Source: Bacteroidetes bacterium UBA6221 (lineage in GTDB: Bacteria; Bacteroidota; Bacteroidia; Chitinophagales; Chitinophagaceae). Taken from it: a stretch of 64,000 bases of DNA. Both the position numbers and the translations under genes were made by a program. The notes under the pieces are model-generated. The model did no database searches and was not told the origin of the DNA. It saw nothing but the letters and a program-made list of their open reading frames with translations. Each line of letters opens with the position of its first letter. Position 1 is the first letter of the stretch. The stretch spans positions 1 through 64,000 of the forward strand of contig DISB01000015.1 of NCBI GenBank assembly GCA_002421685.1, given 5' to 3'. This document shows, in pieces, positions 24,438-33,211 of this stretch.

Positions 24438-24932
24438 ATGCAAGTAGTGAAGCCGATAAAAAGAACTAAAGAACTGGCCCCTTTGTCAAGAGACCACCAT
24501 TCAGGGCTTCTTCTGTGCTGGAAGATAAGAACAGGTATACAGAAAGGTATAAGCGTGGATAGGATAGCTGACTATGTAGTGTTTTACTACGAGAACCACC
24601 TGAAAGAACATTTTTCGGAAGAAGAGCAATACATCTTCCCCTTGGCGGGGCATAACGATGAGATGGTATCTAAGGCGCTGGACGAACATAGAACCATCGT
24701 ATCGCTTATTACCAAACTGGAAAACACAACGCAACGCGACAACGCAACGTTGGAAAGGCTAAGCTATACCCTGGATGCGCATATCCGTTTTGAAGAACGA
24801 CAGTTGTTTCCGTATATAGAGCAAAAGGCTGCAAAAGAGCAACTGGGTAATGTCGGAGACGTAATAGCCGAATTACATAAAGACATTAAAGAACCCGCCT
24901 GGACAGACGAATTCTGGGTACGAACTGCATAA
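24438..24932 (+). CDS. hemerythrin-domain protein
   Basis: The 164-residue four-helix protein has the hemerythrin pattern of diiron ligands: SRDHHSGLLL, NHLKEHFSEEEQYIFP, DEHRTI and AHIRFEERQLFPYIE. Such proteins bind O2 or NO or help repair iron centres. Its position between norB and the Rrf2 regulator, 2 bp before the latter, points to NO sensing, storage or repair. It is expressed from a promoter with an apparent Rrf2 operator. The -7 element ends only eight bases before the ATG. Confidence 0.88.
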   Translation: MQVVKPIKRTKELAPLSRDHHSGLLLCWKIRTGIQKGISVDRIADYVVFYYENHLKEHFSEEEQYIFPLAGHNDEMVSKALDEHRTIVSLITKLENTTQRDNATLERLSYTLDAHIRFEERQLFPYIEQKAAKEQLGNVGDVIAELHKDIKEPAWTDEFWVRTA

Positions 24933-24934
24933 AC

Positions 24935-25375
24935 ATGTTTTCAAAGACCTGCGAATACGCCATAAGAGCAACGATATACATAGCTTCTGAATACAAAAAC
25001 GAGGAGAAAATCGGTATACAGGACATTTGCAAAAATATCGGAGCCCCACAGCACTTCACCGCAAAAACTTTGCAGGTACTCGGTCATCATGACATAATTA
25101 GTTCGAAAAAAGGTGTGCATGGCGGTTTCTACGTATCGGAAGAGCAGATGAACAGGAAGTTGATAGACATTGTGTATGCCATAGATGGCGACCATGTATT
25201 CACAGGTTGTGCGCTCGGGTTGGAGCAATGCTCTGAAGTAAAGCCCTGCCCTATTCATTATAAATTTAAACCGGTGCGTGAAAGTCTGAAAAAAGTACTG
25301 GAAGAAACAACAATACTGGAACTGGCAAACAATATTAAAAAAGGGCTGTTCGTACTGAAAACGTTTAAGGTGTAA
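24935..25375 (+). CDS. Rrf2-family (NsrR-like) Fe-S transcription factor
   Basis: This 146-residue winged-helix regulator begins MFSKTCEYAIRATIYIA, as in the Rrf2 family. Its recognition region is QHFTAKTLQVLGHHDIISSKKGVHGGF, and three cysteines sit in the FTGCALGLEQCSEVKPCPIH region, where NsrR and IscR bind a cluster. In this context (nor, hemerythrin, Ric) it is best read as an NO-responsive repressor like NsrR. It is encoded in the operon it probably controls, and the palindromes at 24383 and 25389 are its likely sites. Confidence 0.9.
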   Translation: MFSKTCEYAIRATIYIASEYKNEEKIGIQDICKNIGAPQHFTAKTLQVLGHHDIISSKKGVHGGFYVSEEQMNRKLIDIVYAIDGDHVFTGCALGLEQCSEVKPCPIHYKFKPVRESLKKVLEETTILELANNIKKGLFVLKTFKV

Positions 25376-25388
25376 AAAATTTGTTAAC

Positions 25389-25413
25389 AAAAAAGATAAA
25401 AACGTCTTTTATT
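25389..25413 (+). promoter_or_regulatory. second Rrf2-type operator
   Basis: AAAAAAGA-taaaaacg-TCTTTTATT has the same spacer length and right half as the operator at 24383 and ends one base before the ATG at 25415. I found no exact -7 element here; binding may block RNA polymerase or the translation start. Confidence 0.6.
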
Positions 25414-25414
25414 A

Positions 25415-26716
25415 ATGATAAATATCAGTGGTAGAAAGAAATTCTGGATAGGCATCGCCCTTATCAACCTGGCTATTGTTGCGGTATTAGGATTTGTATT
25501 GCGTAGTAAAATATTGTTCTCTATGCCATTTATAGATTATAAGAATACGCTGCACGCCCACTCTCACTTTGCCTTCGGCGGATGGGTAACGGTTGCCTTG
25601 TTGACCCTGCTCACCTACGAAGTATTACCTGTAAGCATGAACAGGAAGCCGGTATATAAATGGTTCCTTGCCGGCATACTGCTGGCTGCTATTGGTATGC
25701 TGGTCAGTTTCCCAGTCCAGGGATATGGTTTTTATTCTATTTTCTTCTCTACCCTCTTAGTATTTGTCACTTATGGATATAGCTATGTATTTATAAAAGA
25801 TGTGCTGAAAACAAAAAACAGCAAGACAATAAAATTACTGTCAATAGCTTCTGTTATATACCTGGTGATATCATCCGTCGGGCCATTTACGCTTGCATAT
25901 CTGCTTGCTACCAAATCCGGCAATGCATTTCTTTACCGGGATTCAATTTATACGTACCTGCACCTGCAGTACAATGGTTTTTTCACCTTAGCCATTATGG
26001 CGCTGTTATTCAATAGAATAGAGCACCTGTTGCCAAAAGCTGGCCTCAACAAGGCATATAAGTTTGCGCATATACTCAACATAACAGTCCTGCCTTCTAT
26101 GTTCTTATGCTACCTGTGGCATTACCCAAATACATTATTCAGGGTAATAGCGCTGGCAGGCAGTTTGTCCCTGGTTGTCTGTACAGTTTATTTTTTCATC
26201 ACTGCATATTCAATCAGGAGTGTACTGGAGAAAACTACAAAACCTGTGAAAATCATAGGCCTGACAGCCTTAGCCGCATTTACACTTAAAATGGCCATGC
26301 AGGCATTTACCATATTCCCCGCTTTGGGCCATTTGATATTTTCCAACAGGCCCATGATAATCGCTTTTTTACATCTTGTGCTGTTAGGTTTTGTATCACT
26401 CTATCTTATAGCGCATTTCCTGTATGCCGGGTATATGCCAACCAACAGGCGATCTATCACAGCTGTTTATGTTTTCACATTCGCCGTTGTGGCCAATGAA
26501 GTAGTACTCTTCATGCAGGGAACGGGAGTGATGTTCATGACAAACAGTGCATTATACGCGCAATTGCTTTGGGCTACCGGAGCAGCTTTATTAGGTGGCG
26601 CTATACTCATGGTACGTAGCTACTATACAGCATATCCGAAAAGCAAACCTGTAATACCCGTTCAACAAAAATCTATAATCGAATCTCAACGCAAAAACTA
26701 TAATAAATATGAATGA
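25415..26716 (+). CDS. polytopic heme-copper-oxidase-like membrane protein
   Basis: The 433-residue protein has about 12 membrane segments. Histidines at helix ends (LHAHSHFAFGGW near residue 46, YLHLQYNGFF near residue 187 and AFLHLVLLG) recall heme ligands of the NorB/cbb3 subunit I superfamily, but it is too divergent to call an enzyme. It is the first gene of a five-gene run in which the next genes encode Ric and DUF2249 proteins, and it carries an apparent Rrf2 operator. It might bind NO or heme, or act as an alternative NO reductase. It overlaps ric by 8 bp. Confidence 0.7.
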   Translation: MINISGRKKFWIGIALINLAIVAVLGFVLRSKILFSMPFIDYKNTLHAHSHFAFGGWVTVALLTLLTYEVLPVSMNRKPVYKWFLAGILLAAIGMLVSFPVQGYGFYSIFFSTLLVFVTYGYSYVFIKDVLKTKNSKTIKLLSIASVIYLVISSVGPFTLAYLLATKSGNAFLYRDSIYTYLHLQYNGFFTLAIMALLFNRIEHLLPKAGLNKAYKFAHILNITVLPSMFLCYLWHYPNTLFRVIALAGSLSLVVCTVYFFITAYSIRSVLEKTTKPVKIIGLTALAAFTLKMAMQAFTIFPALGHLIFSNRPMIIAFLHLVLLGFVSLYLIAHFLYAGYMPTNRRSITAVYVFTFAVVANEVVLFMQGTGVMFMTNSALYAQLLWATGAALLGGAILMVRSYYTAYPKSKPVIPVQQKSIIESQRKNYNKYE

Positions 26717-27629
26717 ACAAAACTTTATTGATGTAACAGTCATTGAGCCAAGAATGAAACACCCGTCAATTTTCAACGCATTTGACAGAATAGGATCGGG
26801 CGAAGCTATAGTGATACATAACGACCATGACCCCAAACCGCTGTACTACCAGTTGCTGGGCGAGCGGGGCAATTGCTTCTCATGGACTTACCTGTCCAAT
26901 GGGCCCGAAATATGGGATGTAGAAATAAGAAAGAATGATGAAAAGGCCGGTCTTGAAACATTAGGCGAAATAGCCGCAAAAGACTTACGTAAAGCAGAAG
27001 TATTTAAGAAGCTAGGGCTCGACTTCTGTTGTGGTGGAAAGAAGACGCTCGAAGAGGCTTGTCTTGAAAAAGGTTTAGATGTGGTAAGAGTGAAAAATGA
27101 GTTGACACAGGCTGAAACAAAAGCCAAGGAACAGTACGACTTTACATCATGGAAACCATCCTTCCTGGCAGATTATATCGTGAACGTACACCATACTTAC
27201 GTTAAGGAAAATGCACCGATGCTTAATGACCTTTCAGACAAGGTAGCTACACATCACGGGCACAATATTCCCTACCTGGTGGAAGTGAACAAAAAGGTAA
27301 AGGAAATGACCTGCGAACTGCTGACTCACATGAAAAAAGAAGAGCAAATATTGTTCCCATACATAAAAAACCTGGAAGGGAAAGACTCTAGCGAAAAAGG
27401 TTTTACTACCGTACAAGACCCAATTTGGGTAATGGAAAGGGACCACGAAGTAGTTGGGGAGATTATGCGTGACATTCGTGAGATAACGAATGATTTTACA
27501 AAACCAGCCAATGCATGCAATAGTGTCGGATTGCTGATGCATAAGCTCAATGAGTTCGAAACTGACCTTCATATGCACATCCACTTGGAGAACAATATTC
27601 TGTTCCCCAAGGCGCTGGAAATGGAATAA
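26709..27629 (+). CDS. ric: Fe-S cluster repair di-iron protein with N-terminal DUF2249
   Basis: The protein repairs iron-sulfur clusters damaged by NO or oxidants (Ric/ScdA/YtfE family). It has three parts: an N-terminal DUF2249-like domain (residues about 8-70), a ScdA_N domain with the cysteine pair DFCCGGKKTLEEAC (about 98-112), and a C-terminal hemerythrin-like diiron domain (about 150-300, with VNVHHTYVKEN, ATHHGHN, HMKKEEQILFPY, ERDHEVVG and HIHLENNILFP). At 306 residues it is longer than typical Ric because of the extra front domain. It overlaps the upstream membrane gene. Confidence 0.92.
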   Translation: MNEQNFIDVTVIEPRMKHPSIFNAFDRIGSGEAIVIHNDHDPKPLYYQLLGERGNCFSWTYLSNGPEIWDVEIRKNDEKAGLETLGEIAAKDLRKAEVFKKLGLDFCCGGKKTLEEACLEKGLDVVRVKNELTQAETKAKEQYDFTSWKPSFLADYIVNVHHTYVKENAPMLNDLSDKVATHHGHNIPYLVEVNKKVKEMTCELLTHMKKEEQILFPYIKNLEGKDSSEKGFTTVQDPIWVMERDHEVVGEIMRDIREITNDFTKPANACNSVGLLMHKLNEFETDLHMHIHLENNILFPKALEME

Positions 27630-27673
27630 ATAGCCGATGCCCCTATAACCCTATCTTTTATAACTCAGATTTT

Positions 27674-28465
27674 ATGATAACAATAAGTCCGGATACTAAA
27701 ATATCTTCGCTCATCAAGGCCAATTCCGGGGCTATAGAAGCAATCGCATCCATTAACCCTCATTTCAACAAACTGCGCAACCCGATACTGCGTAAAATAC
27801 TGGCGAGCAGGGTAACTATATCGGAAGCCGCAAGGATAGGGAAATGTAGTATTGAATGCTTTGCTGAAAAACTGCGTCCATTGGGCTTTGACCTGGTATG
27901 CAGCGAGGTTTGCGACAAGTGGCAGGACGGAGAAAGCGGCAAGGGCCAGCATTATGATGCAGTACTGGACGTAAGAGACGATCTGGCGAATGGTAAGGAC
28001 CCCTTCAACCTGATCATGAAACGCCTGAGCGATACCAATCCTGGAGAAACCCTGCTACTGATTAACAGTTTTGAGCCCTTCCCCCTCATCAAAATACTGG
28101 AAAGGAAGAAATACAAAATAACGGTGGAATATCCAGCCGATGACATCGTGCATACCTACATAAAAAAGCCTGAGAAGGAAAACCTGGAAGATATTGGCAA
28201 CGAAGCATCCCAACCCTTCGAACAAATATTAAACAAATACCGGGACAACATGGTAACTACCGACGTGCGGCACCTGCCCATGCCGCAACCCATGTTGCAC
28301 ATACTGGAGCAACTGGAGCAATTGCCCGATGATAAGGCCCTGTTTGTACAACATAAAAAAGTCCCCATGTTCCTGCTACCTGAGTTGAAGCAGAATGGGT
28401 ACAAGTATGCCATTAAGGAAGATGCCGGCATGGTACTTATGCTTATCTATAAGGACAATGCATGA
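27674..28465 (+). CDS. DUF1858/DUF2249 domain protein
   Basis: This 263-residue soluble protein begins with a DUF1858-like helical domain (ISSLIKANSGAIEAIASINPHFNKLRNPILRKILA). It is followed by two DUF2249-like sections, about residues 95-170 (DAVLDVRDDLANGKDPFNLIMKRL) and about 195-263 (TDVRHLPMPQPMLHILEQLEQL). DUF2249 proteins often occur beside ric and denitrification genes; the molecular role is unknown. It starts 44 bp after ric and overlaps the next gene by 4 bp (ATGA), so the operon is clear. Confidence 0.8.
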   Translation: MITISPDTKISSLIKANSGAIEAIASINPHFNKLRNPILRKILASRVTISEAARIGKCSIECFAEKLRPLGFDLVCSEVCDKWQDGESGKGQHYDAVLDVRDDLANGKDPFNLIMKRLSDTNPGETLLLINSFEPFPLIKILERKKYKITVEYPADDIVHTYIKKPEKENLEDIGNEASQPFEQILNKYRDNMVTTDVRHLPMPQPMLHILEQLEQLPDDKALFVQHKKVPMFLLPELKQNGYKYAIKEDAGMVLMLIYKDNA

Positions 28466-29724
28466 AACCACCCGACGAACATATACCGGGGTTAAAAGCA
28501 GTACTGCCATATTACCTCTTTGCATCTATTGGTTTTGTAATATTCCATGTGCTGCTTGTCTTCGCCGCTCCTGAATTGCCATTGCATTACTTTCAACCCA
28601 AACTACTGGCGCTCACACATTTGTTTGTATTAGGGTGGGCTACCATCATGATATTTGGTGCCAGCAATCAATTGGTTCCAGTAATATCCGAAACAAAACT
28701 TTTCAGCACTACCCTGCCTGTTCTCAACCTGGTGTTACTTGTTGCCGGCATACCTATGCTTGTGGGGTCGTTTTGGGCATTTCAATTTACATGGATTGCC
28801 TATACAGGAGCTGCCTGTATTCTTTTAGCAATTATCCTCCACTCTTTCAACATATACAAAAGCATATCTGCCGGAAAAAGCAATATCATAACGGACATTT
28901 TGCATATGGCACATGCCTGGTTATTTATCACCGCCACAATCGGGCTATTGCTGCTCATCAACCTCGTATTCCCCCTCTTCCCCGAGGAGCATCTGCATTA
29001 CCTGAAGATACATGCACCCATAGGTATGGCCGGCTGGTTTCTGCAGCTCATCATTGGCGTTAGTTCCCGGTTGATACCCATGTTCATATTAAGTCGAAAT
29101 GAAAACACCAAACTGCTAAATATTACTTTTTACTGCCTGAATGCCGGACTTGCACTATTCCTCATCGAAGGAATGGTATTCCGCAGTTTTCATGGCAAGT
29201 ACGCTTACCTGGTGCTTATTGTGGCAGGTCTTATCGCATACGCCAGGTATATTCACGGCTGCTATAAAAGCGCCCTGCGAAAACAAAATGATGCGGGCAT
29301 GAGGCAAACTTTTATTGCTATATCATTTATCTTGGGCGCCCTTATCCTGTTATCTGTTGTACTCTGGCCGGGCGCTGATCTGCAACCTAATATTACTACT
29401 GCTTTAGGGTTCACATTCTTTAGCGGACTGGTTAGTATCATCATTATGGGACAAACATTCAAAACCCTTCCATTCATCATCTGGATGCATATTACCAGGC
29501 TCAATACGTTGCCGGAGCTAATGCCTAAAGACTTGTTTAAAGAGCGTTGGGTAAACGTACAGATATGGATATACTTGCCCGGTCTTGCAATGTTGCTGGC
29601 CGGTTTATTAGCAAATATTACAATACTGTTGCAAGTCGCCGCAATATTCATGCTTACAACTGCAATAATTTACATGACGCATGTGTTTTATATAACGGGA
29701 AAACTTAAAAACAAACAACTATGA
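28462..29724 (+). CDS. NnrS-like/heme-copper-oxidase-like membrane protein
   Basis: A 420-residue membrane protein with about 12 segments. Histidine-bearing motifs include LLALTHLFVLGWATIMIFGASNQLVP, HMAHAWLF and LKIHAPIGMAGWFLQLIIGVSSRLIP, as in cbb3 subunit I-like proteins without a known catalytic role and in NnrS-like proteins tied to NO stress. It is encoded between the DUF2249 gene and the Fe-S assembly factor, with 4-bp overlaps on both sides. It differs clearly from the membrane protein at 25415. Heme binding is inferred. Confidence 0.7.
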   Translation: MKPPDEHIPGLKAVLPYYLFASIGFVIFHVLLVFAAPELPLHYFQPKLLALTHLFVLGWATIMIFGASNQLVPVISETKLFSTTLPVLNLVLLVAGIPMLVGSFWAFQFTWIAYTGAACILLAIILHSFNIYKSISAGKSNIITDILHMAHAWLFITATIGLLLLINLVFPLFPEEHLHYLKIHAPIGMAGWFLQLIIGVSSRLIPMFILSRNENTKLLNITFYCLNAGLALFLIEGMVFRSFHGKYAYLVLIVAGLIAYARYIHGCYKSALRKQNDAGMRQTFIAISFILGALILLSVVLWPGADLQPNITTALGFTFFSGLVSIIIMGQTFKTLPFIIWMHITRLNTLPELMPKDLFKERWVNVQIWIYLPGLAMLLAGLLANITILLQVAAIFMLTTAIIYMTHVFYITGKLKNKQL

Positions 29725-30050
29725 ATATTGATATAACAGACCCGCATTATGCGATAAAAATGAAAGCGCTGCAGGCGCTGTACAGTGTTCGCGACCCAGA
29801 GTTGAATATCAACATCGTTGACCTGGGCCTGGTGTATAATATTCAGGTTGACGAGGAAAAACAATCAATAGGCGTACAAATGACGCTCTCTACAAGGTCA
29901 TGTCCGCTCGGCAATATAATAACCAACCATGCCAAAGTGGCCATAGAAGACGAACTGGAAGGCTACCAAGCTGAGGTAGAGCTGGTATGGGAACCCAAAT
30001 GGAGCTACGACAATATCTCCGCAGAAGGACGCACGGCCCTCGGACTATAG
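29721..30050 (+). CDS. MIP18/DUF59-family metal-sulfur cluster assembly factor
   Basis: The 109-residue protein carries the MIP18 pattern RDPELNINIVDLGLVYNI and the cysteine block STRSCPLGN. Relatives (PaaD, SufT) help insert Fe-S clusters. It fits the repair theme of this operon, which it closes. Its stop overlaps the end of the convergent nosY gene by 6 bp, so the two operons run into each other without a visible terminator. Confidence 0.9.
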   Translation: MNIDITDPHYAIKMKALQALYSVRDPELNINIVDLGLVYNIQVDEEKQSIGVQMTLSTRSCPLGNIITNHAKVAIEDELEGYQAEVELVWEPKWSYDNISAEGRTALGL

Positions 30051-30812
30051 GTCTTTTCTTTTGAATACCCTCACCGATAGCAATAGCGGCAGCACTACCC
30101 AAAACAACAGAAAACTGAAAGAATAAATCGTTCCGGCAGAGGAACCCAGGAACTTCTTAAACAGCGCTCCTGAATAGCCCATCAACACCGCCACGTCCAG
30201 CTTTAATAACATTAACACCCTTGCAAGGTCTATAGGATTAAAGGATAAAATGCCAACTACAACCTCATCTATAGGATAGTCGCTGAAGGAATAAATAAAT
30301 ACCATCAAAAGCCCATCGAACAGGATTGTAAAAAACAGGGATAATATTATAGCGGCGCCTATGCCCTTGGTCTTGTCTTTGAATAAAACAAAGATGAGCA
30401 TGGCAAAGGATGAGAAAATCAGTGTAAGTAATACACCGGTACTTACCAGCATAAAACTGGCCGCTCCCGGGGCTAACACTACCAGTGGCACACCTATGCC
30501 CACCATATACGCCAGCGACAAAGAACTGGCCAGCCCTATATATTCCGCCAGCAAAACTTTCTGCCTTTTTATAGGCTGGGCCAGCAAGAGTTCGATAAAT
30601 TCTATAGAATTGAAAAAGTAAATGGTCGCAAACAGGATGCTGATAATAGGCACGAACAGCAATGAAATATTCATGAGGCTGAGCAGGCCTTTTGAAGTAT
30701 TACTGTCAAAGCCCAGTACGCTAATGGACAGCGCTGCCAATATCACGGTATAGACCAGTATGGTCTTATTCCGTATCAGGTCGAGAAATACATATTTAAC
30801 GATGGTTTTCAT
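30045..30812 (-). CDS. nosY: ABC transporter permease of the nos operon
   Basis: NosY is the membrane part of the NosDFY ABC transporter needed to mature the CuZ centre of nitrous oxide reductase. The 255-residue protein has about six membrane segments and the LLAQPIKRQKVLLAEY coupling block. It overlaps nosF by 17 bp and is the last gene of the nos operon on the minus strand. The assignment depends mainly on position and family. Confidence 0.88.
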   Translation of the reverse strand: MKTIVKYVFLDLIRNKTILVYTVILAALSISVLGFDSNTSKGLLSLMNISLLFVPIISILFATIYFFNSIEFIELLLAQPIKRQKVLLAEYIGLASSLSLAYMVGIGVPLVVLAPGAASFMLVSTGVLLTLIFSSFAMLIFVLFKDKTKGIGAAIILSLFFTILFDGLLMVFIYSFSDYPIDEVVVGILSFNPIDLARVLMLLKLDVAVLMGYSGALFKKFLGSSAGTIYSFSFLLFWVVLPLLLSVRVFKRKDL

Positions 30813-31542
30813 GTTCTTTGCCTTTTTTAAGGGCCTGTTGCTGGCCTTTTATTATATGCGCTATTATCCTGTTCAGTTTTTCCTCTCCTGTTATTTCCTG
30901 CAGTTCTTCAGTGCTTTTATAAAATAGTGGCTTGCCCTCCTGCATATATATTATATGGCTCGTTATGCCCTCCAGGTCGCTCAGAACATGAGAGGTAATA
31001 AGTATCAGCTTGCCGCTATCCTGTTCATGTATTATTTTTTCCTTCAGCATTTCGCTGGATACAGGGTCGAGCCCGGCGGTCGGCTCATCTAATACCAGGA
31101 TATCAGGCGAAAACAGAAATGCCAGACACGCACTTACCTTTTGCCTCATCCCGCCCGAAAGGCTGCGCATGGTTTTATGCTGTATCTTCTTCAACTCAAA
31201 TCCTTCCACAAGGTCGTTATCATATTTGGTATGTTCCCGCCTTATCTCTTTTATCATATTCAGCACCTGCTCTATGGTCATATTGTCGGGGTAACGCCCT
31301 ATCTGTGGCATGTAGCCGATATGAGACCTATATTGCCAATTGTTCTTTACCCGTTGCCCATTCACTTCTATCGTTCCACGCTCAGGTATCACCAGGCCCA
31401 AAACGGATTTTATCAATGTTGTTTTACCCGAGCCATTAGGGCCTAGCAGGGATATCGTCCTTCCCTCCTCCAGGTCAAGACTTACATCGTCTAGCGCTTT
31501 AAACCGGCCAAATGATTTGGTTACATGTTCAATTTTGATCAT
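30796..31542 (-). CDS. nosF: ABC transporter ATP-binding protein of the nos operon
   Basis: The 248-residue ATPase has Walker A GPNGSGKTT (about residues 34-42), the signature LSGGMRQK, Walker B ILVLDEP and the switch histidine in ITSH. It powers NosDFY, which supports copper-sulfur cluster assembly in NosZ. It abuts nosD (1-bp overlap) and overlaps nosY, so all three are translated together. Confidence 0.93.
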   Translation of the reverse strand: MIKIEHVTKSFGRFKALDDVSLDLEEGRTISLLGPNGSGKTTLIKSVLGLVIPERGTIEVNGQRVKNNWQYRSHIGYMPQIGRYPDNMTIEQVLNMIKEIRREHTKYDNDLVEGFELKKIQHKTMRSLSGGMRQKVSACLAFLFSPDILVLDEPTAGLDPVSSEMLKEKIIHEQDSGKLILITSHVLSDLEGITSHIIYMQEGKPLFYKSTEELQEITGEEKLNRIIAHIIKGQQQALKKGKEHENHR

Positions 31543-32783
31543 TACAGTCGCAGTTTTTTCATCACGGGGTTATCATCCTTCAGTTGGTCGGGTATTATGC
31601 TGGGCATCACTTTCTCTACTTTATCCAATATATCGGTAAGAAAACTTCTATACAAAATCATAGCAGTGGGTACCTTTTCCGTGACAACAGCATACAGGCT
31701 CACCGGGTAGTAGGGTATGTCCCCTATCATATCTTTATCCAGGTCATAGCCATCATATTTATCCCAATAATTATTCTTAAAAACGTTCATCACCATCGTA
31801 CCGTTGGTAGCCACGTCAAATGAATTGCTGATAAAATTATTTTCAGTAAAACTTCCATTGCTGGAGCTGGCCTGTATACGCATTGCCCAGCCGTTATTCT
31901 GAAATGTATTCTTTGATGTATGTATTCTTGTAGCGCCTTCCATATATACCCCAACCGTATTTCTTTCAAAAAGGTTGCCTTCGATTGTCCCGTCTGTTAT
32001 TTCTTTCAGCAGCAAGCCATACGCGGCATCGCCCCAGTTATTTTTAAACACATTTCCCGTCATGGTTACACGATTTGAGAACATCACTGCTACCCCCGAA
32101 CCGTTGCGGGTGAATACGTTTTTGCTATAAATATCATCGTGAGAGAACATGAAATGCAGGCCATAACGGAGATTTTTCTCGGAAATATTCCGGTGTATGG
32201 TGGAATTGATGACAAATTCAAGATATATACCATCCCTGTGGCCCGCTATCCTGTTGCCTTCTATACGTAAATGTTCTCCCCTCCACACATGCACACCGTT
32301 ACCGCTGTTCTGCTCGCTTACGGCCCCGGAGCGAATAATATTATCCTTCACCAGGCAGTTGGAGCCGTTTTGTACATATACGCCATAGGTATTGTCGAGT
32401 ATCTTATTGTTGCGTACCGTTACATATTGCGCATTCTGTATCCTTACCGCGGCCATATCCTGCATACTGGAAATGCCGGTATTTTGTATGGTGAGGCCCT
32501 GCAATACCGTGCCGTTCGCTACCAACACAAATATTTCAGACTTTCGCTGACCGTCAACTACTACATTGCCTTCTCCGGCTATAAATAACTTCTTTGTAAC
32601 ATGAACATCATGTTCATAGTACGTTCCTTCAGAGATGATTATGGTATCGCCATGCGTAGCGCTGGCTATTGCAGATTTTATAGCGTTATTGCCGGGCCTT
32701 ACCCGGATGGTCTTGCCCATGCATACGCAAGAAAGAAACAGCGCTGTAAAAGCGAATAATATTTTCGTACCGGTTATTGGCAT
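31542..32783 (-). CDS. nosD: periplasmic copper-processing beta-helix protein
   Basis: The 413-residue exported protein has a signal peptide (residues 1-23) and tandem right-handed beta-helix repeats (NSTIHRNISEKNLRYGLHFM, GNRIAGHRDGIYLEF and others). NosD works with NosFY in building the CuZ centre of NosZ and interacts with the copper chaperone NosL. Length and repeats are typical. It overlaps nosL by 1 bp. Confidence 0.93.
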   Translation of the reverse strand: MPITGTKILFAFTALFLSCVCMGKTIRVRPGNNAIKSAIASATHGDTIIISEGTYYEHDVHVTKKLFIAGEGNVVVDGQRKSEIFVLVANGTVLQGLTIQNTGISSMQDMAAVRIQNAQYVTVRNNKILDNTYGVYVQNGSNCLVKDNIIRSGAVSEQNSGNGVHVWRGEHLRIEGNRIAGHRDGIYLEFVINSTIHRNISEKNLRYGLHFMFSHDDIYSKNVFTRNGSGVAVMFSNRVTMTGNVFKNNWGDAAYGLLLKEITDGTIEGNLFERNTVGVYMEGATRIHTSKNTFQNNGWAMRIQASSSNGSFTENNFISNSFDVATNGTMVMNVFKNNYWDKYDGYDLDKDMIGDIPYYPVSLYAVVTEKVPTAMILYRSFLTDILDKVEKVMPSIIPDQLKDDNPVMKKLRL

Positions 32784-33211
32784 TATTGTATATCATTCCA
32801 GGTAAGGATATCAGATTGCAGGCTATCGGCAAACGGCCGGGCCTCTTCCACACTGACGAATGCAGCATAATTACCGTTCATTGGGGTCGCAAAATGTTCA
32901 TGCCGGATATAAACAGCCTGCTTTGCATCAGTTACGTCATTTTGTGCCGCCGAATATTTTTCTACAAACAGCATCAGTTTACTTTCCTCCATTTTATTTT
33001 CATTAATATATTGCTTCAGGCAAAGTATGTCATCAAACTTGTACACCTTACCCTTGTCGGTCACTATCTCCGCGCCGTAACGAGCGTCTACAATGGTCAT
33101 TTTGCAGTGGGCGCAACCGTCGCTACTATATTCTATTGCCTTGTAGCCCCGTGTGCAGGACGCCAGCAACATTATGGCCGGTAGCAATAATACGATACAT
33201 GAGCTTTTCAT
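32783..33211 (-). CDS. nosL: copper chaperone lipoprotein
   Basis: From the ATG at 33211 the protein begins MKSSCIVLLLPAIMLLASC, a lipoprotein signal with Cys19. This start overlaps the upstream stop as ATGA and is preferred over an in-frame start 13 codons earlier. The motif DGCAHCKM (about residues 31-38) is the copper(I) site known from NosL, and the TPMNGNYAAFVS block follows. NosL carries copper to NosD/NosZ. Length 142. Confidence 0.92.
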   Translation of the reverse strand: MKSSCIVLLLPAIMLLASCTRGYKAIEYSSDGCAHCKMTIVDARYGAEIVTDKGKVYKFDDILCLKQYINENKMEESKLMLFVEKYSAAQNDVTDAKQAVYIRHEHFATPMNGNYAAFVSVEEARPFADSLQSDILTWNDIQ

